Below are positions 1-8,342 of a stretch of DNA of 64,000 nucleotides, one piece after another (position 1 is the first letter of the stretch; each line of letters begins with the position of its first letter). Below the pieces are notes generated by a model. It was not told the DNA's origin. It saw only the letters and a program-made list of their open reading frames with translations, and did not search any database. The position numbers and the translations under genes are program-made. The stretch is taken from assembly GCA_024693365.1 (NCBI GenBank), contig JAILLF010000037.1, positions 124,001 through 188,000 of the forward strand, read 5' to 3'. The DNA comes from Acetatifactor sp. (lineage in GTDB: Bacteria; Bacillota; Clostridia; Lachnospirales; Lachnospiraceae).

Positions 1-1967
1 CGGAAAGTAAATATACGTTTCTTTATTTGAGTAGCGATACTATGACGGGAGTATTCGAAAAGCTGGGTGCTTATACGCTGTATCCTAATCTGGAACTCCA
101 GAATGGTTCGATCGCCGTTGCCAATTACCACAAGTATTATGATGAAGGGGATGAGATAAAGCTTATTCTGACACCGGATAAAGGATATGCCGTGGATGCC
201 GTTTATCATGGGGTATTAACGGATGACGGTCTTACGGAGCTTGAAGAAATCGATGGCAACAAATTCCTTATGCCTGCGCAAGATACCTGGGTTTACGCAA
301 CGTTCGTTCCGGGATATGACGTGACTGCAACGGCTTCTCCGGACTTAGGCGGTACGGTGACGGGCGCCGGCGCATACAAGCCGAATGCGACCGTAACCCT
401 TAAGGCTACAGCCTATAAAGATTATGAATTTGTTAACTGGACGGAGGACGGAGATGAAGTCAGTGACGCAGCAACCTATCAGTTCACTGCAACGGAAAAC
501 CGTATGTTAGTTGCCAACTTTAAGAAAACCGCAGTTTACGAGAATTCTTTCTATGATGGTTTTGAAGATAATAAGATTAACGAATGGACTTTGATAGATT
601 CCGACGGAGATGTCCAGGGATGGAATGTTTTTAGTGCAAACCAATACTATGGTAATCAATACGTGGGTTCCGGCAGAATGGCATTAAGATCTGTCGCGTC
701 GGAAGGCTTACACGGCTTGGATCCGGATGAATGGGCCATTACGCCGGCCATCGTTGCTCCGGAAAATGCAAAACTGAGTTTCTGGATGACCCAGTATGGA
801 GCAGTTTTGAATGGGCCGGATAAGCTGGGCGTGTATGTTGGCCTTAGTCCGGAGACGGACAAAATGACTAAGTTGAAAGATTTTACCATAGAGGACAGGG
901 AAGACAGAATGTGCCGGATTGATCTGAGCGCTTATGCCGGACAAAAGATTTACGTAGGATTCCGGCATTACGATTCACCTCGCGGCAAGGTTCTGATCAT
1001 TGACAACGTGGAAGTGCAAGGCCAGGGCTCATTTCGGGCGGACGATAATCTAAAGATTACGAAAAAGTCTCTGAGTTTGCACGATACCATCGCGATCGAC
1101 TTTAAGGTGCCGAAGTCTGCAGTGGCTGATTATTTTGATCCTTATCTTTTGGTGACGCAAAACGAACTGACGAGCAAAGTCACGCAGTATTATGAAGATG
1201 GAGATCTTTTGATCTTTACGTATCGCGTGCCTCCTCAGATGATGCGCGAGCAGGCAGTGGCCGTACCTCATGCAAGTAATGCACAAAATGAAGACATAGT
1301 GGGCGAGGCATTCACCTATTCCGTGGCGGAATACTGCTACAACATGCTTGGCAAGGATAAGTACCAAAGCGATGAATTTGCCTCTCTGAGAAGACTTCTG
1401 GTTGACATTCTGCACTATGGCGATGCAGCGCAAGTTTACGCAAACTACAAGACGGACGAGTTGGCGGGCAAGGATCTGACCGCTGCGCAACAGGCGATGG
1501 GTACGGACGTAAATGCGGAGATGACGTATAACACCGTGAAGGATAAGGATTTTGCAAACTTGAATGAGGAAGACAAGCTTGCAAGCATTGAGAAGGCGGC
1601 GCTTTTCCTTGAAGCAGCCGTGAACATCCAATTTAAGTATACTGCGAATGACTTAACGGGCTTGTGCATGGTAATTACGGATGACGAGGCTTGCACGAAC
1701 GTGATAGCGCAGTACGCGGCAAATCCGAACGTTAAGGATGAAAATGGTTTGTATTACGTGACCGTAAACGCACTGAATGCAGGACAAATGCGAAAGCCCG
1801 TTTATGCGACGGTGATGAAAGGAGACAGGAAGGTCAGCAACACCTATCGCTACAGCATTGAGTCCTACGTAAAATCCATGAAGGGAAGGGAAATCCAGAA
1901 CCTGGATCAGCTGCTTGACGCGATGATGCGCTACGGCGACTCCGCGGCAGCGTACGCAAAAAACTAA
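1..1967 (+). CDS. C-terminal part of a large secreted repeat protein (partial, runs off left edge)
   Basis: The frame is open from base 3 without a stop, so the true start lies outside the window; about 654 residues are visible. Roughly the first 170 residues hold two or three InlB-B-type repeats (the pattern GYxVxAV and later YEFVNWTEDG followed by MLVANF is typical of this family). Residues about 180-345 look like a choice-of-anchor-J / cleaved-adhesin-type beta domain (DGFED, then GSGRMAL, then DEWAITP). The last 300 residues contain two copies of a helical motif ending in YGDAAQVYA and YGDSAAAYA, which I know from the ends of many Lachnospiraceae and Ruminococcaceae surface proteins. No sortase signal or transmembrane anchor is seen, so it is probably secreted or held through another part. 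Function is unknown; adhesion or matrix binding is an inference from domain types. Confidence 0.75.
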   Translation, partial: ESKYTFLYLSSDTMTGVFEKLGAYTLYPNLELQNGSIAVANYHKYYDEGDEIKLILTPDKGYAVDAVYHGVLTDDGLTELEEIDGNKFLMPAQDTWVYATFVPGYDVTATASPDLGGTVTGAGAYKPNATVTLKATAYKDYEFVNWTEDGDEVSDAATYQFTATENRMLVANFKKTAVYENSFYDGFEDNKINEWTLIDSDGDVQGWNVFSANQYYGNQYVGSGRMALRSVASEGLHGLDPDEWAITPAIVAPENAKLSFWMTQYGAVLNGPDKLGVYVGLSPETDKMTKLKDFTIEDREDRMCRIDLSAYAGQKIYVGFRHYDSPRGKVLIIDNVEVQGQGSFRADDNLKITKKSLSLHDTIAIDFKVPKSAVADYFDPYLLVTQNELTSKVTQYYEDGDLLIFTYRVPPQMMREQAVAVPHASNAQNEDIVGEAFTYSVAEYCYNMLGKDKYQSDEFASLRRLLVDILHYGDAAQVYANYKTDELAGKDLTAAQQAMGTDVNAEMTYNTVKDKDFANLNEEDKLASIEKAALFLEAAVNIQFKYTANDLTGLCMVITDDEACTNVIAQYAANPNVKDENGLYYVTVNALNAGQMRKPVYATVMKGDRKVSNTYRYSIESYVKSMKGREIQNLDQLLDAMMRYGDSAAAYAKN

Positions 1968-1982
1968 AGTTTTACTTGGATT

Positions 1983-2030
1983 ATGAGTGGGTCACGGAAA
2001 CGTGTCAGTAGACACGTCCCCGTGACTCAT
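1983..2030. terminator. Hairpin between convergent genes, REP-like
   Basis: A long imperfect stem (ATGAGTGGGTCACGG...CCGTGACTCAT, with an inner ACGTGTC/GACACGT arm and an AGTA loop) lies between two convergent genes and is followed by a run of T on the plus strand. It overlaps the stop codon of the minus-strand S41 gene. It can serve as a terminator for the plus-strand gene. Its core resembles the hairpin at 12365-12405, so it may also be a dispersed REP-like element. Confidence 0.75.
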
Positions 2031-3757
2031 TTTTTAAGGATTTTTTCTAAGATTAAGTCTCTGTTTGATTCGCTAAAGAGTTCCAAAACTTCCTCTTTGT
2101 CATAGGTGATCTGTTCATCGAGCGTGATGCGTGCCTTGCGGTCGGAGCGGGCGTCGATCAGGGGAAGATGATTTTCGTCGGGCGATGTGGCGATCGGGTA
2201 GGTGAAGGAGAATTCTCCGTCCGTTAAGACGGAATAGCCGCCGGTACATTGCGCACAACCCCAAGTCGTGGAATCGCCGATGAGGGTTGCGTTGGCATAA
2301 GTTTGGAGGTAGTAGGCAAGGATGTCACCAGAGCTGCCAGTGTCACCATTCACCAAAACAATGAGGGGGAGATCCTTCCAGGGACCGGTGCCGTAAGTCT
2401 TTACGGGAAAGAGTGAGTGGTAGCTTTCGTTCCTATAATAACCCATGTCACTTGGCAGGGGCTGATCGGAAAAGAGCGCGATCACGGATTTGGACAGATA
2501 GCTGTAACCGCCGTCATTGCTTCTAAGATCGATGATCAGTTGTTGCATGCCTTGTGCGCTAAGGTTATTAAGCTTTCCGTCCAGTTCCGCATATAATTCC
2601 TTAGAGTATCCGTCCAGACAGTTTTTGATAACGTCAAGGGGAGGATCATTTTTATAGGACTCCTCCGTAATCCTTAAGTATCCCACGCCATCACTGATCA
2701 TGCAGGCGTGAAAGTTTTCATTGTCTGCGGACGTGCCGAAAAATCTTTTGATTGCCTCCGTGCGGCGCTGCAGGTAATTGCCAATGGCGTTTACGGTGAC
2801 GGTCTTTTCTTTTGCGTTTTCATCGAGAAACGTCACTTGGATCGCATCACCGCCGTGACCTGCGAGGAAGATGGGCTGGAAGATCCGTTCGTTCTCCACG
2901 TAGCTGAACGCATAACGCGCATCGATGCATTTAACCGTGCTGGCGGCTTCCTCCGTTGGAACGCCGTCCCATTTCGTAATGACGGTGCCGTTCTGAATGC
3001 CAAGGAGATTGGCCTCGCAACCCTCCTCCATGAGAATGGCAAGATAATCACCGTTTTTATCGCGAAACAGGGAGAAGCCATAATCATTTCCCGCAAGTCT
3101 CCGGATGGCTTCCTGGTTTGCCGCGGAGTTCATCGTGCGAACCCTTACGTGGCCGTCATAGAGATCATAGCGCAGCTCATAAAGAGCCATAAGCATGGCA
3201 GCCTTATCCTGATTTTTCTCAGCCTCCCGGACCATCGGGAGGTATTTTTCCTTTAGGGCTTTCAGATCAAGTTCTTTCCAATCGCGAAGCACGTAGGCCG
3301 TACCAAGGTCGTCTATGGTTTTTGCAAAGCTCTCTTCCCAACTGTCGTGAGAATGATTGCCGACATAGACGTAAAGGACGCAGACGGCAACAAAGATGAT
3401 TCCCAGGATCATCCAGCCAATCGAAAATGCGTAGGCCAAAATGGTATAAGCTTTGTAGGATCTCTTAAGGAAAATGACGATGCCCCACAGAAAAATGAGG
3501 AGGGCCGCAACGCCAAGAGCCGCGTAGCGCTGCAGGGTCAGCTCCGGCATCCCGATGATCCGGTTGTGATGATAAAAAACCAGAAACGTCAGCAGGGGGA
3601 TGGCACAGAGCGCGCACCAGAGCCGTTCCCGTTTTATTTTCATAAAGTGATGCAGCACGGTGAGTGCCACTAGCGATAACAGAATAAAAACGGTCATGGC
3701 CTGAAAGGATGATTCCATTGTTCGAAATAATAGATAAATATATTTTATGATCAGCAT
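2027..3757 (-). CDS. Membrane-anchored S41 family (tail-specific type) serine peptidase
   Basis: A 576-residue protein when started at the ATG at 3757, chosen because AAAGGAGG lies just upstream; an in-frame ATG 9 codons earlier lacks this. Four transmembrane segments lie at about residues 17-38, 46-62, 77-97 and 103-130. The rest is predicted outside the membrane. The peptidase core shows LIIDLRSNDGG and, near residue 471, GDTGSSGD; the Ser at about 475 aligns with the nucleophile of CtpA-type S41 enzymes. No clear PDZ domain is seen, which separates it from classical CtpA. The substrate is unknown. It is convergent with the surface protein on its left and divergent from an ABC transporter on its right, with a long inverted repeat in the divergent gap. 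Confidence 0.85.
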   Translation of the reverse strand: MLIIKYIYLLFRTMESSFQAMTVFILLSLVALTVLHHFMKIKRERLWCALCAIPLLTFLVFYHHNRIIGMPELTLQRYAALGVAALLIFLWGIVIFLKRSYKAYTILAYAFSIGWMILGIIFVAVCVLYVYVGNHSHDSWEESFAKTIDDLGTAYVLRDWKELDLKALKEKYLPMVREAEKNQDKAAMLMALYELRYDLYDGHVRVRTMNSAANQEAIRRLAGNDYGFSLFRDKNGDYLAILMEEGCEANLLGIQNGTVITKWDGVPTEEAASTVKCIDARYAFSYVENERIFQPIFLAGHGGDAIQVTFLDENAKEKTVTVNAIGNYLQRRTEAIKRFFGTSADNENFHACMISDGVGYLRITEESYKNDPPLDVIKNCLDGYSKELYAELDGKLNNLSAQGMQQLIIDLRSNDGGYSYLSKSVIALFSDQPLPSDMGYYRNESYHSLFPVKTYGTGPWKDLPLIVLVNGDTGSSGDILAYYLQTYANATLIGDSTTWGCAQCTGGYSVLTDGEFSFTYPIATSPDENHLPLIDARSDRKARITLDEQITYDKEEVLELFSESNRDLILEKILKK

Positions 3758-3842
3758 GTTCTTCCTCCTTTTGCAATAAAGCATCAGTTGCGTAGGTTTA
3801 TGAAAGCTTGTGATTTTATTTTATCCCTTCAGTATAAAAATG

Positions 3843-3917
3843 CTTTGCCAAATCTTTAACTGTTTTTTAATTCTGCCTTGGAGCGAAGACGCACAGAAAA
3901 TTAAAGATTAGGCAAAG
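3843..3917. promoter_or_regulatory. 17-bp inverted repeat in a divergent gap
   Basis: The arms 3843-3859 (CTTTGCCAAATCTTTAA) and 3901-3917 match as inverted repeats at 16 of 17 positions, 41 bases apart. It sits between the divergently transcribed S41 peptidase and ABC transporter genes. It could be a paired operator or a DNA-looping site; no T-run follows, so a terminator is unlikely. Confidence 0.55.
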
Positions 3918-4012
3918 ATTTCCTTTGCGAAATGGATTATGATGGATGCAAGAAGAAAAAGCGGCGTTCCTTGGCCAGACGTCGCAACGTTAGTTTGGAA
4001 GGGAGAAAAACG

Positions 4013-4771
4013 GTGAGCGAAGTCGTTATCAAGACGGAGAAATTATCGAAGAGCTTTTCCATTGGAGGAAAGCAACAACATATCTTAAAGAATTTGGATC
4101 TGGAAATCTACAAGGGAGATTTTACGGTGATCATGGGACCATCCGGAGCCGGAAAGTCGACTCTTCTCTACGCGCTTTCAGGCATGGACAAGGTTAGCCT
4201 TGGTAACATTTATTATTCAGGTGAGAATATCACGAAGTATTCCGACGACAGACTGGCGATCTTCCGCAGAAAGCATTGCGGATTTGTCTTTCAGCAGATT
4301 CACCTGGTGGAAAACATGAGCATCATGGACAACGTGATCTCTGCAGGCATGCTGACGGGACAAAAGCAAAAGGATTTAAAGGATAAGGCCATGGCATTGT
4401 TTGAGCAGGTGGGCATCAGCGAGGAGTTGACAAAGAAGTTCCCGGCGCAGCTCTCTGGCGGTGAGGCGCAGCGCGCGGCAGTGGTCCGGGCGCTGATTAA
4501 TGATCCTGAGGTGATCTTCGCGGATGAGCCGACGGGCGCGCTGAACAGTGCCGGAGTAAAGGCCGTGCTGGACGTGCTGACAAAGGTCAATCAAAAGGGC
4601 CAGTCCATCGTGATGGTGACGCATGACGTGAAATCCGCAAGGCGCGGGAACCGCATTCTGTATCTTAGCGACGGCGGCATTGTCGGGGAGTGTCATCCCG
4701 GCGCATACGTCAGCGAAGATCAAAACCGTCATGAAATCATCCGCCAGTTCTTAGAGAAGCAGGGTTGGTAA
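4013..4771 (+). CDS. ABC transporter ATP-binding protein (MacB/LolD-like)
   Basis: The ATPase subunit of an export or lipoprotein-handling type ABC transporter, about 252 residues from the GTG at 4013. That start has GAAGGGAGA upstream; the longer frame from 3932 would add a lysine/arginine-rich stretch that is not part of the family. Walker A is GPSGAGKS, the signature is LSGGEAQRAAVVRAL and Walker B is VIFADEPTGALN, followed by the H-loop VTHD. The FtsX-type permease follows after only 14 bases, so the two form one operon and one transporter. This pairing is used for peptide, macrolide or bacteriocin export and for antimicrobial-peptide resistance, but nothing here shows the substrate. No two-component system is adjacent, which argues against a typical BceAB module. 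Confidence 0.9.
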   Translation: MSEVVIKTEKLSKSFSIGGKQQHILKNLDLEIYKGDFTVIMGPSGAGKSTLLYALSGMDKVSLGNIYYSGENITKYSDDRLAIFRRKHCGFVFQQIHLVENMSIMDNVISAGMLTGQKQKDLKDKAMALFEQVGISEELTKKFPAQLSGGEAQRAAVVRALINDPEVIFADEPTGALNSAGVKAVLDVLTKVNQKGQSIVMVTHDVKSARRGNRILYLSDGGIVGECHPGAYVSEDQNRHEIIRQFLEKQGW

Positions 4772-4785
4772 GTTGGAGGAAAGCT

Positions 4786-7149
4786 ATGGGAAACCTTTGG
4801 AAATTAATCAAGGCGAATGCCCGTAAGGACAGGGGACAGCTCGCATTGTTTTTTATGATTCTTACGCTGGCGGCGCTTTTGCTGCACGTGGCGCTGATTG
4901 TCAGCGATTACGATCATGTCTACGACAGGCGTGCCCAAAAGAGAAACGTCGTGGATGCCGTCTTGTATGGCGTTTATGATAAGAATGAGATGGAAAGCTC
5001 CCTGTTGGCACAGGGGAAGATCCGTTCGTACTGGATGGAGAAGATGATTCTTCCGGGAACCGTCACGGTAAACGTCCCTACGCACAGAACCGGCAAATCA
5101 ATAGATGATTTTGCCATCTTTGAGAATCATCAGAGTGATTACGTCCGGTCACTGGATTTTATTGAGCGCAAGGATGACGTTAGCGGAAGAAAGATTTACT
5201 TAAACCTTTATACGGCAAGGAATCTTGGCGTTTCTGCCGGGGACGTCATGAAGATCGATTCAGAATACTTTGGAACATATGAGTTTACCGTGGCAGGCAT
5301 TTATGAAGACTTGATCTTGGGCAACAGCTTTTCGTATTATTCCGTCCTTGTGGAGCCGGAATGTTATCAGGAACTTAAGGTGACCTGCGAGCGGCTCGCG
5401 GCAGAAAAAAACATGTTTTTCGAGCGGGATTTCGTAGGATGCTTTTTAGGTGGAGAACAAATGTCAAACGCGGAATGGGAAACGCTGGGCATGCTAAACA
5501 ATGGCCTTTTTGGAGGCTGGGGGGATCGCGATTCTTTTAAGGCCGGATACGTGTCGGTTGTGAATCTTTTGGCGGCGTTCATGTCAGCTTTTGCCGGGAT
5601 CATTATTCTTGTGACGGTGACGACGATCGCTTTCACCATCAGGAATAACATAGACAAGGACATTCGCAATTTGGGGGCGCTGCGTGCCGTGGGTTTCACG
5701 ACGAAGCAGCTTCGGAGAGCCATTATGGCAGAGTTTACGCTGATCGCTTTTTTAGCTACGCTGGCGGGGATCGGGATCTCATTTGCAACCTATCCCATTT
5801 TGGAAAGAGCGTATATTCAGGAACAGACGGGCATGAGATGGGAGAGAGGTCTGCAGATTTCCCACGTGCTGCTTTTGCTTGCGTTTGTGCTGGGCTCCAT
5901 TGTGTTGATCACTTTCATAAGCACGCGAAAAATCAAGCATCTTTCGCCGGCGACGGCACTGCGGTTTGGCCTTTCGTCGAACAGTTTTCGGAAGAATTAT
6001 CTGCCGCTGGCGGAGACAAAGGGCGGTCTGAATGGGCTTTTGGCATTGAAATCCTGCCTTCAGGCGAAGAGTCAAAACCTGACGGTATTTTTTGCCATGC
6101 TTTTGGTAGCTTTCGTGACAACGTTTGCGGCGCAGCTGTTTTACAACACACAGGTCGACGTGACGAGGTTTCAGCATTTGATTCAGGGCGACGTCCCGGA
6201 TGCGCACGTTTACTTTGAGGGGCGTGAGCAGGAGGAGCTTTCGGAGATCCGCGAAAGGCTATTTGAAATTCCTGGCGTGAAACAGGTTTATGGTCTGGGA
6301 AGTACCTCGGGACACGTGGAAGAGGAGGCTGCGACCATCCTGTATTCCGATTCCTGTAAGGACGTGTATTGCGGACTGTATCAGGGAACCATGGCCATGG
6401 AGGACAATGAGGCCGTTGTCGCCGGAAGTTTGGCGGAGAAGCTCGGCGTGACTGTCGGAGATGAAATCGAAATCTGCTATGGGGAGGAAAAGGAAAAGTA
6501 CCTCATTACGGGACTGCAGCAGGCGGTTTACGGCATGGGCATGAGAATTTATTTGACGGACGGCGGCGCACGGCGTATAGGCATTCCGGCGGAGTTTTCT
6601 TATTTCCGCATCCGGCTGGATAAGCCCAGCGCGGCTGAGGTGGACCGCGTGTTGGAGCAGGCGCGGAAAGCGCTCGGCGAGAAGTGTACGGAGGTTGAAA
6701 ACTATTATCGCTATCAGCGCAGCATGGACAACATGCCTGTCATGGCCGTCTCATTTATCGTGTTGCTCTTGGTACTTTTGTCTTTTGTGATTGCCATTTT
6801 GGTGCTGAGTCTGATCATCAAGAATGTTTTTGTAAAGAGGGAAAAGGAATTTGGAATCAAGAAGGCACTTGGCTTTACCAGTTCTCAGCTGCGGCTCCAG
6901 CTGGCGCTCTCCCTGGCTTTGATCGTATTCGTCGCGGCAGTGCTTGGAGGAGTGCTCGGGTATTCCTTGACGAATCCCCTGATCACGATCATTTTCTGGG
7001 GATACGGAATCAAAAAGGCTGAGCTGTTCGTGAACGGACTGGTTGCCGTCATTGCGGCCTGCGCAGTCGTATTGTTTACGGCGCTGATTTCTTATATTGC
7101 GGCAAGAAGAATGAAAAAGGTGTCCGCTTATGAACTGATCCGGGAGTAG
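4786..7149 (+). CDS. FtsX-family ABC transporter permease
   Basis: Permease partner of the preceding ATPase; 787 residues from the ATG at 4786, which has GGAGG 6-10 bases upstream (an earlier in-frame TTG lacks a site). One transmembrane segment lies at about residues 17-39, followed by an extracellular domain of about 210 residues. A first FtsX block of three segments (about 253-380) is followed by another segment near 432-455, a second extracellular domain of about 190 residues, then a second three-segment FtsX block (about 647-774). Both FtsX blocks carry the usual cytosolic signature (NLGALRAVGFTTKQLRRA and FGIKKALGFTSSQLRLQL). This makes it a fused, internally duplicated permease that probably works as one chain. 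Substrate unknown. Confidence 0.88.
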   Translation: MGNLWKLIKANARKDRGQLALFFMILTLAALLLHVALIVSDYDHVYDRRAQKRNVVDAVLYGVYDKNEMESSLLAQGKIRSYWMEKMILPGTVTVNVPTHRTGKSIDDFAIFENHQSDYVRSLDFIERKDDVSGRKIYLNLYTARNLGVSAGDVMKIDSEYFGTYEFTVAGIYEDLILGNSFSYYSVLVEPECYQELKVTCERLAAEKNMFFERDFVGCFLGGEQMSNAEWETLGMLNNGLFGGWGDRDSFKAGYVSVVNLLAAFMSAFAGIIILVTVTTIAFTIRNNIDKDIRNLGALRAVGFTTKQLRRAIMAEFTLIAFLATLAGIGISFATYPILERAYIQEQTGMRWERGLQISHVLLLLAFVLGSIVLITFISTRKIKHLSPATALRFGLSSNSFRKNYLPLAETKGGLNGLLALKSCLQAKSQNLTVFFAMLLVAFVTTFAAQLFYNTQVDVTRFQHLIQGDVPDAHVYFEGREQEELSEIRERLFEIPGVKQVYGLGSTSGHVEEEAATILYSDSCKDVYCGLYQGTMAMEDNEAVVAGSLAEKLGVTVGDEIEICYGEEKEKYLITGLQQAVYGMGMRIYLTDGGARRIGIPAEFSYFRIRLDKPSAAEVDRVLEQARKALGEKCTEVENYYRYQRSMDNMPVMAVSFIVLLLVLLSFVIAILVLSLIIKNVFVKREKEFGIKKALGFTSSQLRLQLALSLALIVFVAAVLGGVLGYSLTNPLITIIFWGYGIKKAELFVNGLVAVIAACAVVLFTALISYIAARRMKKVSAYELIRE

Positions 7150-7192
7150 GGGGCCAGCCATTTTGATTAGAGACGTTTCCTTACGGTTTTGC

Positions 7193-7221
7193 TTGCGATT
7201 ACGGAAGGGATAAGGTAAAAT
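7193..7221 (+). promoter_or_regulatory. Candidate sigma-A promoter
   Basis: TTGCGA at 7193-7198 and TAAAAT at 7216-7221 are separated by 17 bases, upstream of the small membrane protein gene at 7240. The implied start point is only a few bases before its ribosome binding site (TAGGAGG). Confidence 0.45.
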
Positions 7222-7239
7222 GTAGCTAGGAGGATTGGC

Positions 7240-7674
7240 ATGGAAATTCTATTGATTTTGATCGTAATTGCAATCTTTGTCAGCGTGCTGACGGGGAACC
7301 TAGGTTACGTCCTTTTCGGCATGTCTGGTTTCTTATTGCTTACGGCAGGATTGATGGTCTTGATCTTTTTGGCCTGCAACGTGCTTCTCCTTACGTCAAA
7401 ATGGAAAGAGGCGAAGTTCGTGGGCATGGATTATCCCACGGAAAAGTCAAGGTTCCTGGTGGCGTTTTATCTGGTGGACGGAGAGGAAATCCCCTGTCTT
7501 TTCCCGGAGGAGGGAATCTTTCGGGACAGGTTTTACCGGGAGGACAAGACATATCACGTCCTTTTGAACCGAAAGCTTGGGAGGGTGTTTGACCGATTCT
7601 CCGTGGCGACCTGTATCCTGGGATTGTTTTTTGGAATCTTACTTGGCGGCGTGATGATCGCCATGTATTATTAG
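7240..7674 (+). CDS. Small membrane protein of unknown function
   Basis: A 144-residue protein that I do not recognise. The ATG follows TAGGAGGATTGGC, a good ribosome binding site. Two hydrophobic segments at the start (about residues 2-25 and 27-52) are followed by a polar stretch of about 65 residues with several charged residues (KFVGMDYPTEKSRF, then LFPEEGIF), and a last hydrophobic segment at about 118-142. The polar part looks like a small beta-rich domain facing one side of the membrane. The next gene is separated by a short tandem repeat and is probably co-transcribed. Confidence 0.6.
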   Translation: MEILLILIVIAIFVSVLTGNLGYVLFGMSGFLLLTAGLMVLIFLACNVLLLTSKWKEAKFVGMDYPTEKSRFLVAFYLVDGEEIPCLFPEEGIFRDRFYREDKTYHVLLNRKLGRVFDRFSVATCILGLFFGILLGGVMIAMYY

Positions 7675-7684
7675 CGTGAGAAGT

Positions 7685-7761
7685 TGCGGGATCTGTTGCG
7701 TGTTTTGCGGGGAAGCCGCGGGAGTTGTAGCGTGTTTTGCGGGGAGGCTGCGGGATTTTGT
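7685..7761. repeat. Degenerate 32-bp tandem repeat, about 2.4 copies
   Basis: The units starting at 7698 and 7730 share GCGTGTTTTGCGGGGA and continue with closely similar sequence, and a partial copy precedes them. The repeat fills nearly the whole gap between two small membrane protein genes. Confidence 0.7.
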
Positions 7762-7787
7762 GAACTTCCGGGAAGGAGGACAGGCGT

Positions 7788-8309
7788 ATGAAGAAGCAGG
7801 AAAGAATCATTGGCATCGTCATGGCGATCATTATGTCCATTGCGATGGGGATCGTGGCATCCATTTTTATCTATTTGGATCCAAAGACGCAAACGCCTGC
7901 CTTTCCTTTGTTTTGTCTGATCAACGTGGTGGAATCCATTGTTGTCGGACTGATCGTAGCGTTAGTGATACCGCTTGGAAAGCTGGGATATGGGCTGGCC
8001 GCGAAGGCAAAGGCAGCGCCGCCCTCCCTAAAGTTTAACATGTTGAATTCCATTCCCATGTCTCTGGGGAATTCCCTGATCGTCAGTGCCGTTGTCAGCT
8101 TTGTCAACGTGGCGCAGGCCCATGCCAAGATCCCGGAGCAGGCAGCGCCGCCGCTCATGGCCATGTGGTTTGGGAGCTGGGCACCGCTTTTGCTCCCTTC
8201 CATTGTGATCAGCTACTTGTTGGCAGTTTTAATTTCGCCGCTGGTGGTCAAGATGGTCATGAAGGGGAAGAAGCCGGGCATGATCGCAACCGGGGAAAAT
8301 ATGAAATGA
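7788..8309 (+). CDS. Small integral membrane protein, unknown function
   Basis: A 173-residue protein with GGAAGGAGG before its ATG. Four hydrophobic segments are visible: residues about 7-30, 40-63, 83-105 and 127-155. The order, with a short Pro/Thr-rich loop after the first segment and an Asn/Ser-rich one before the third, recalls the small DUF2798-like membrane proteins, but I would not assign the family from this alone. It ends in a short lysine-rich tail (MKGKKPG), expected to be cytosolic. It is followed after 33 bases by the SGNH lipoprotein gene, so the two may be on one transcript. Confidence 0.6.
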   Translation: MKKQERIIGIVMAIIMSIAMGIVASIFIYLDPKTQTPAFPLFCLINVVESIVVGLIVALVIPLGKLGYGLAAKAKAAPPSLKFNMLNSIPMSLGNSLIVSAVVSFVNVAQAHAKIPEQAAPPLMAMWFGSWAPLLLPSIVISYLLAVLISPLVVKMVMKGKKPGMIATGENMK

Positions 8310-8342
8310 GTCAAGACAAATAGATGGAAAGCGTGGTTTGTG

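Noticed and set aside
3932-4012. N-terminal extension of the ABC ATPase from 3932
   Set aside because: It encodes a Lys/Arg-rich stretch outside the family and lacks a ribosome binding site; the GTG at 4013 has one.
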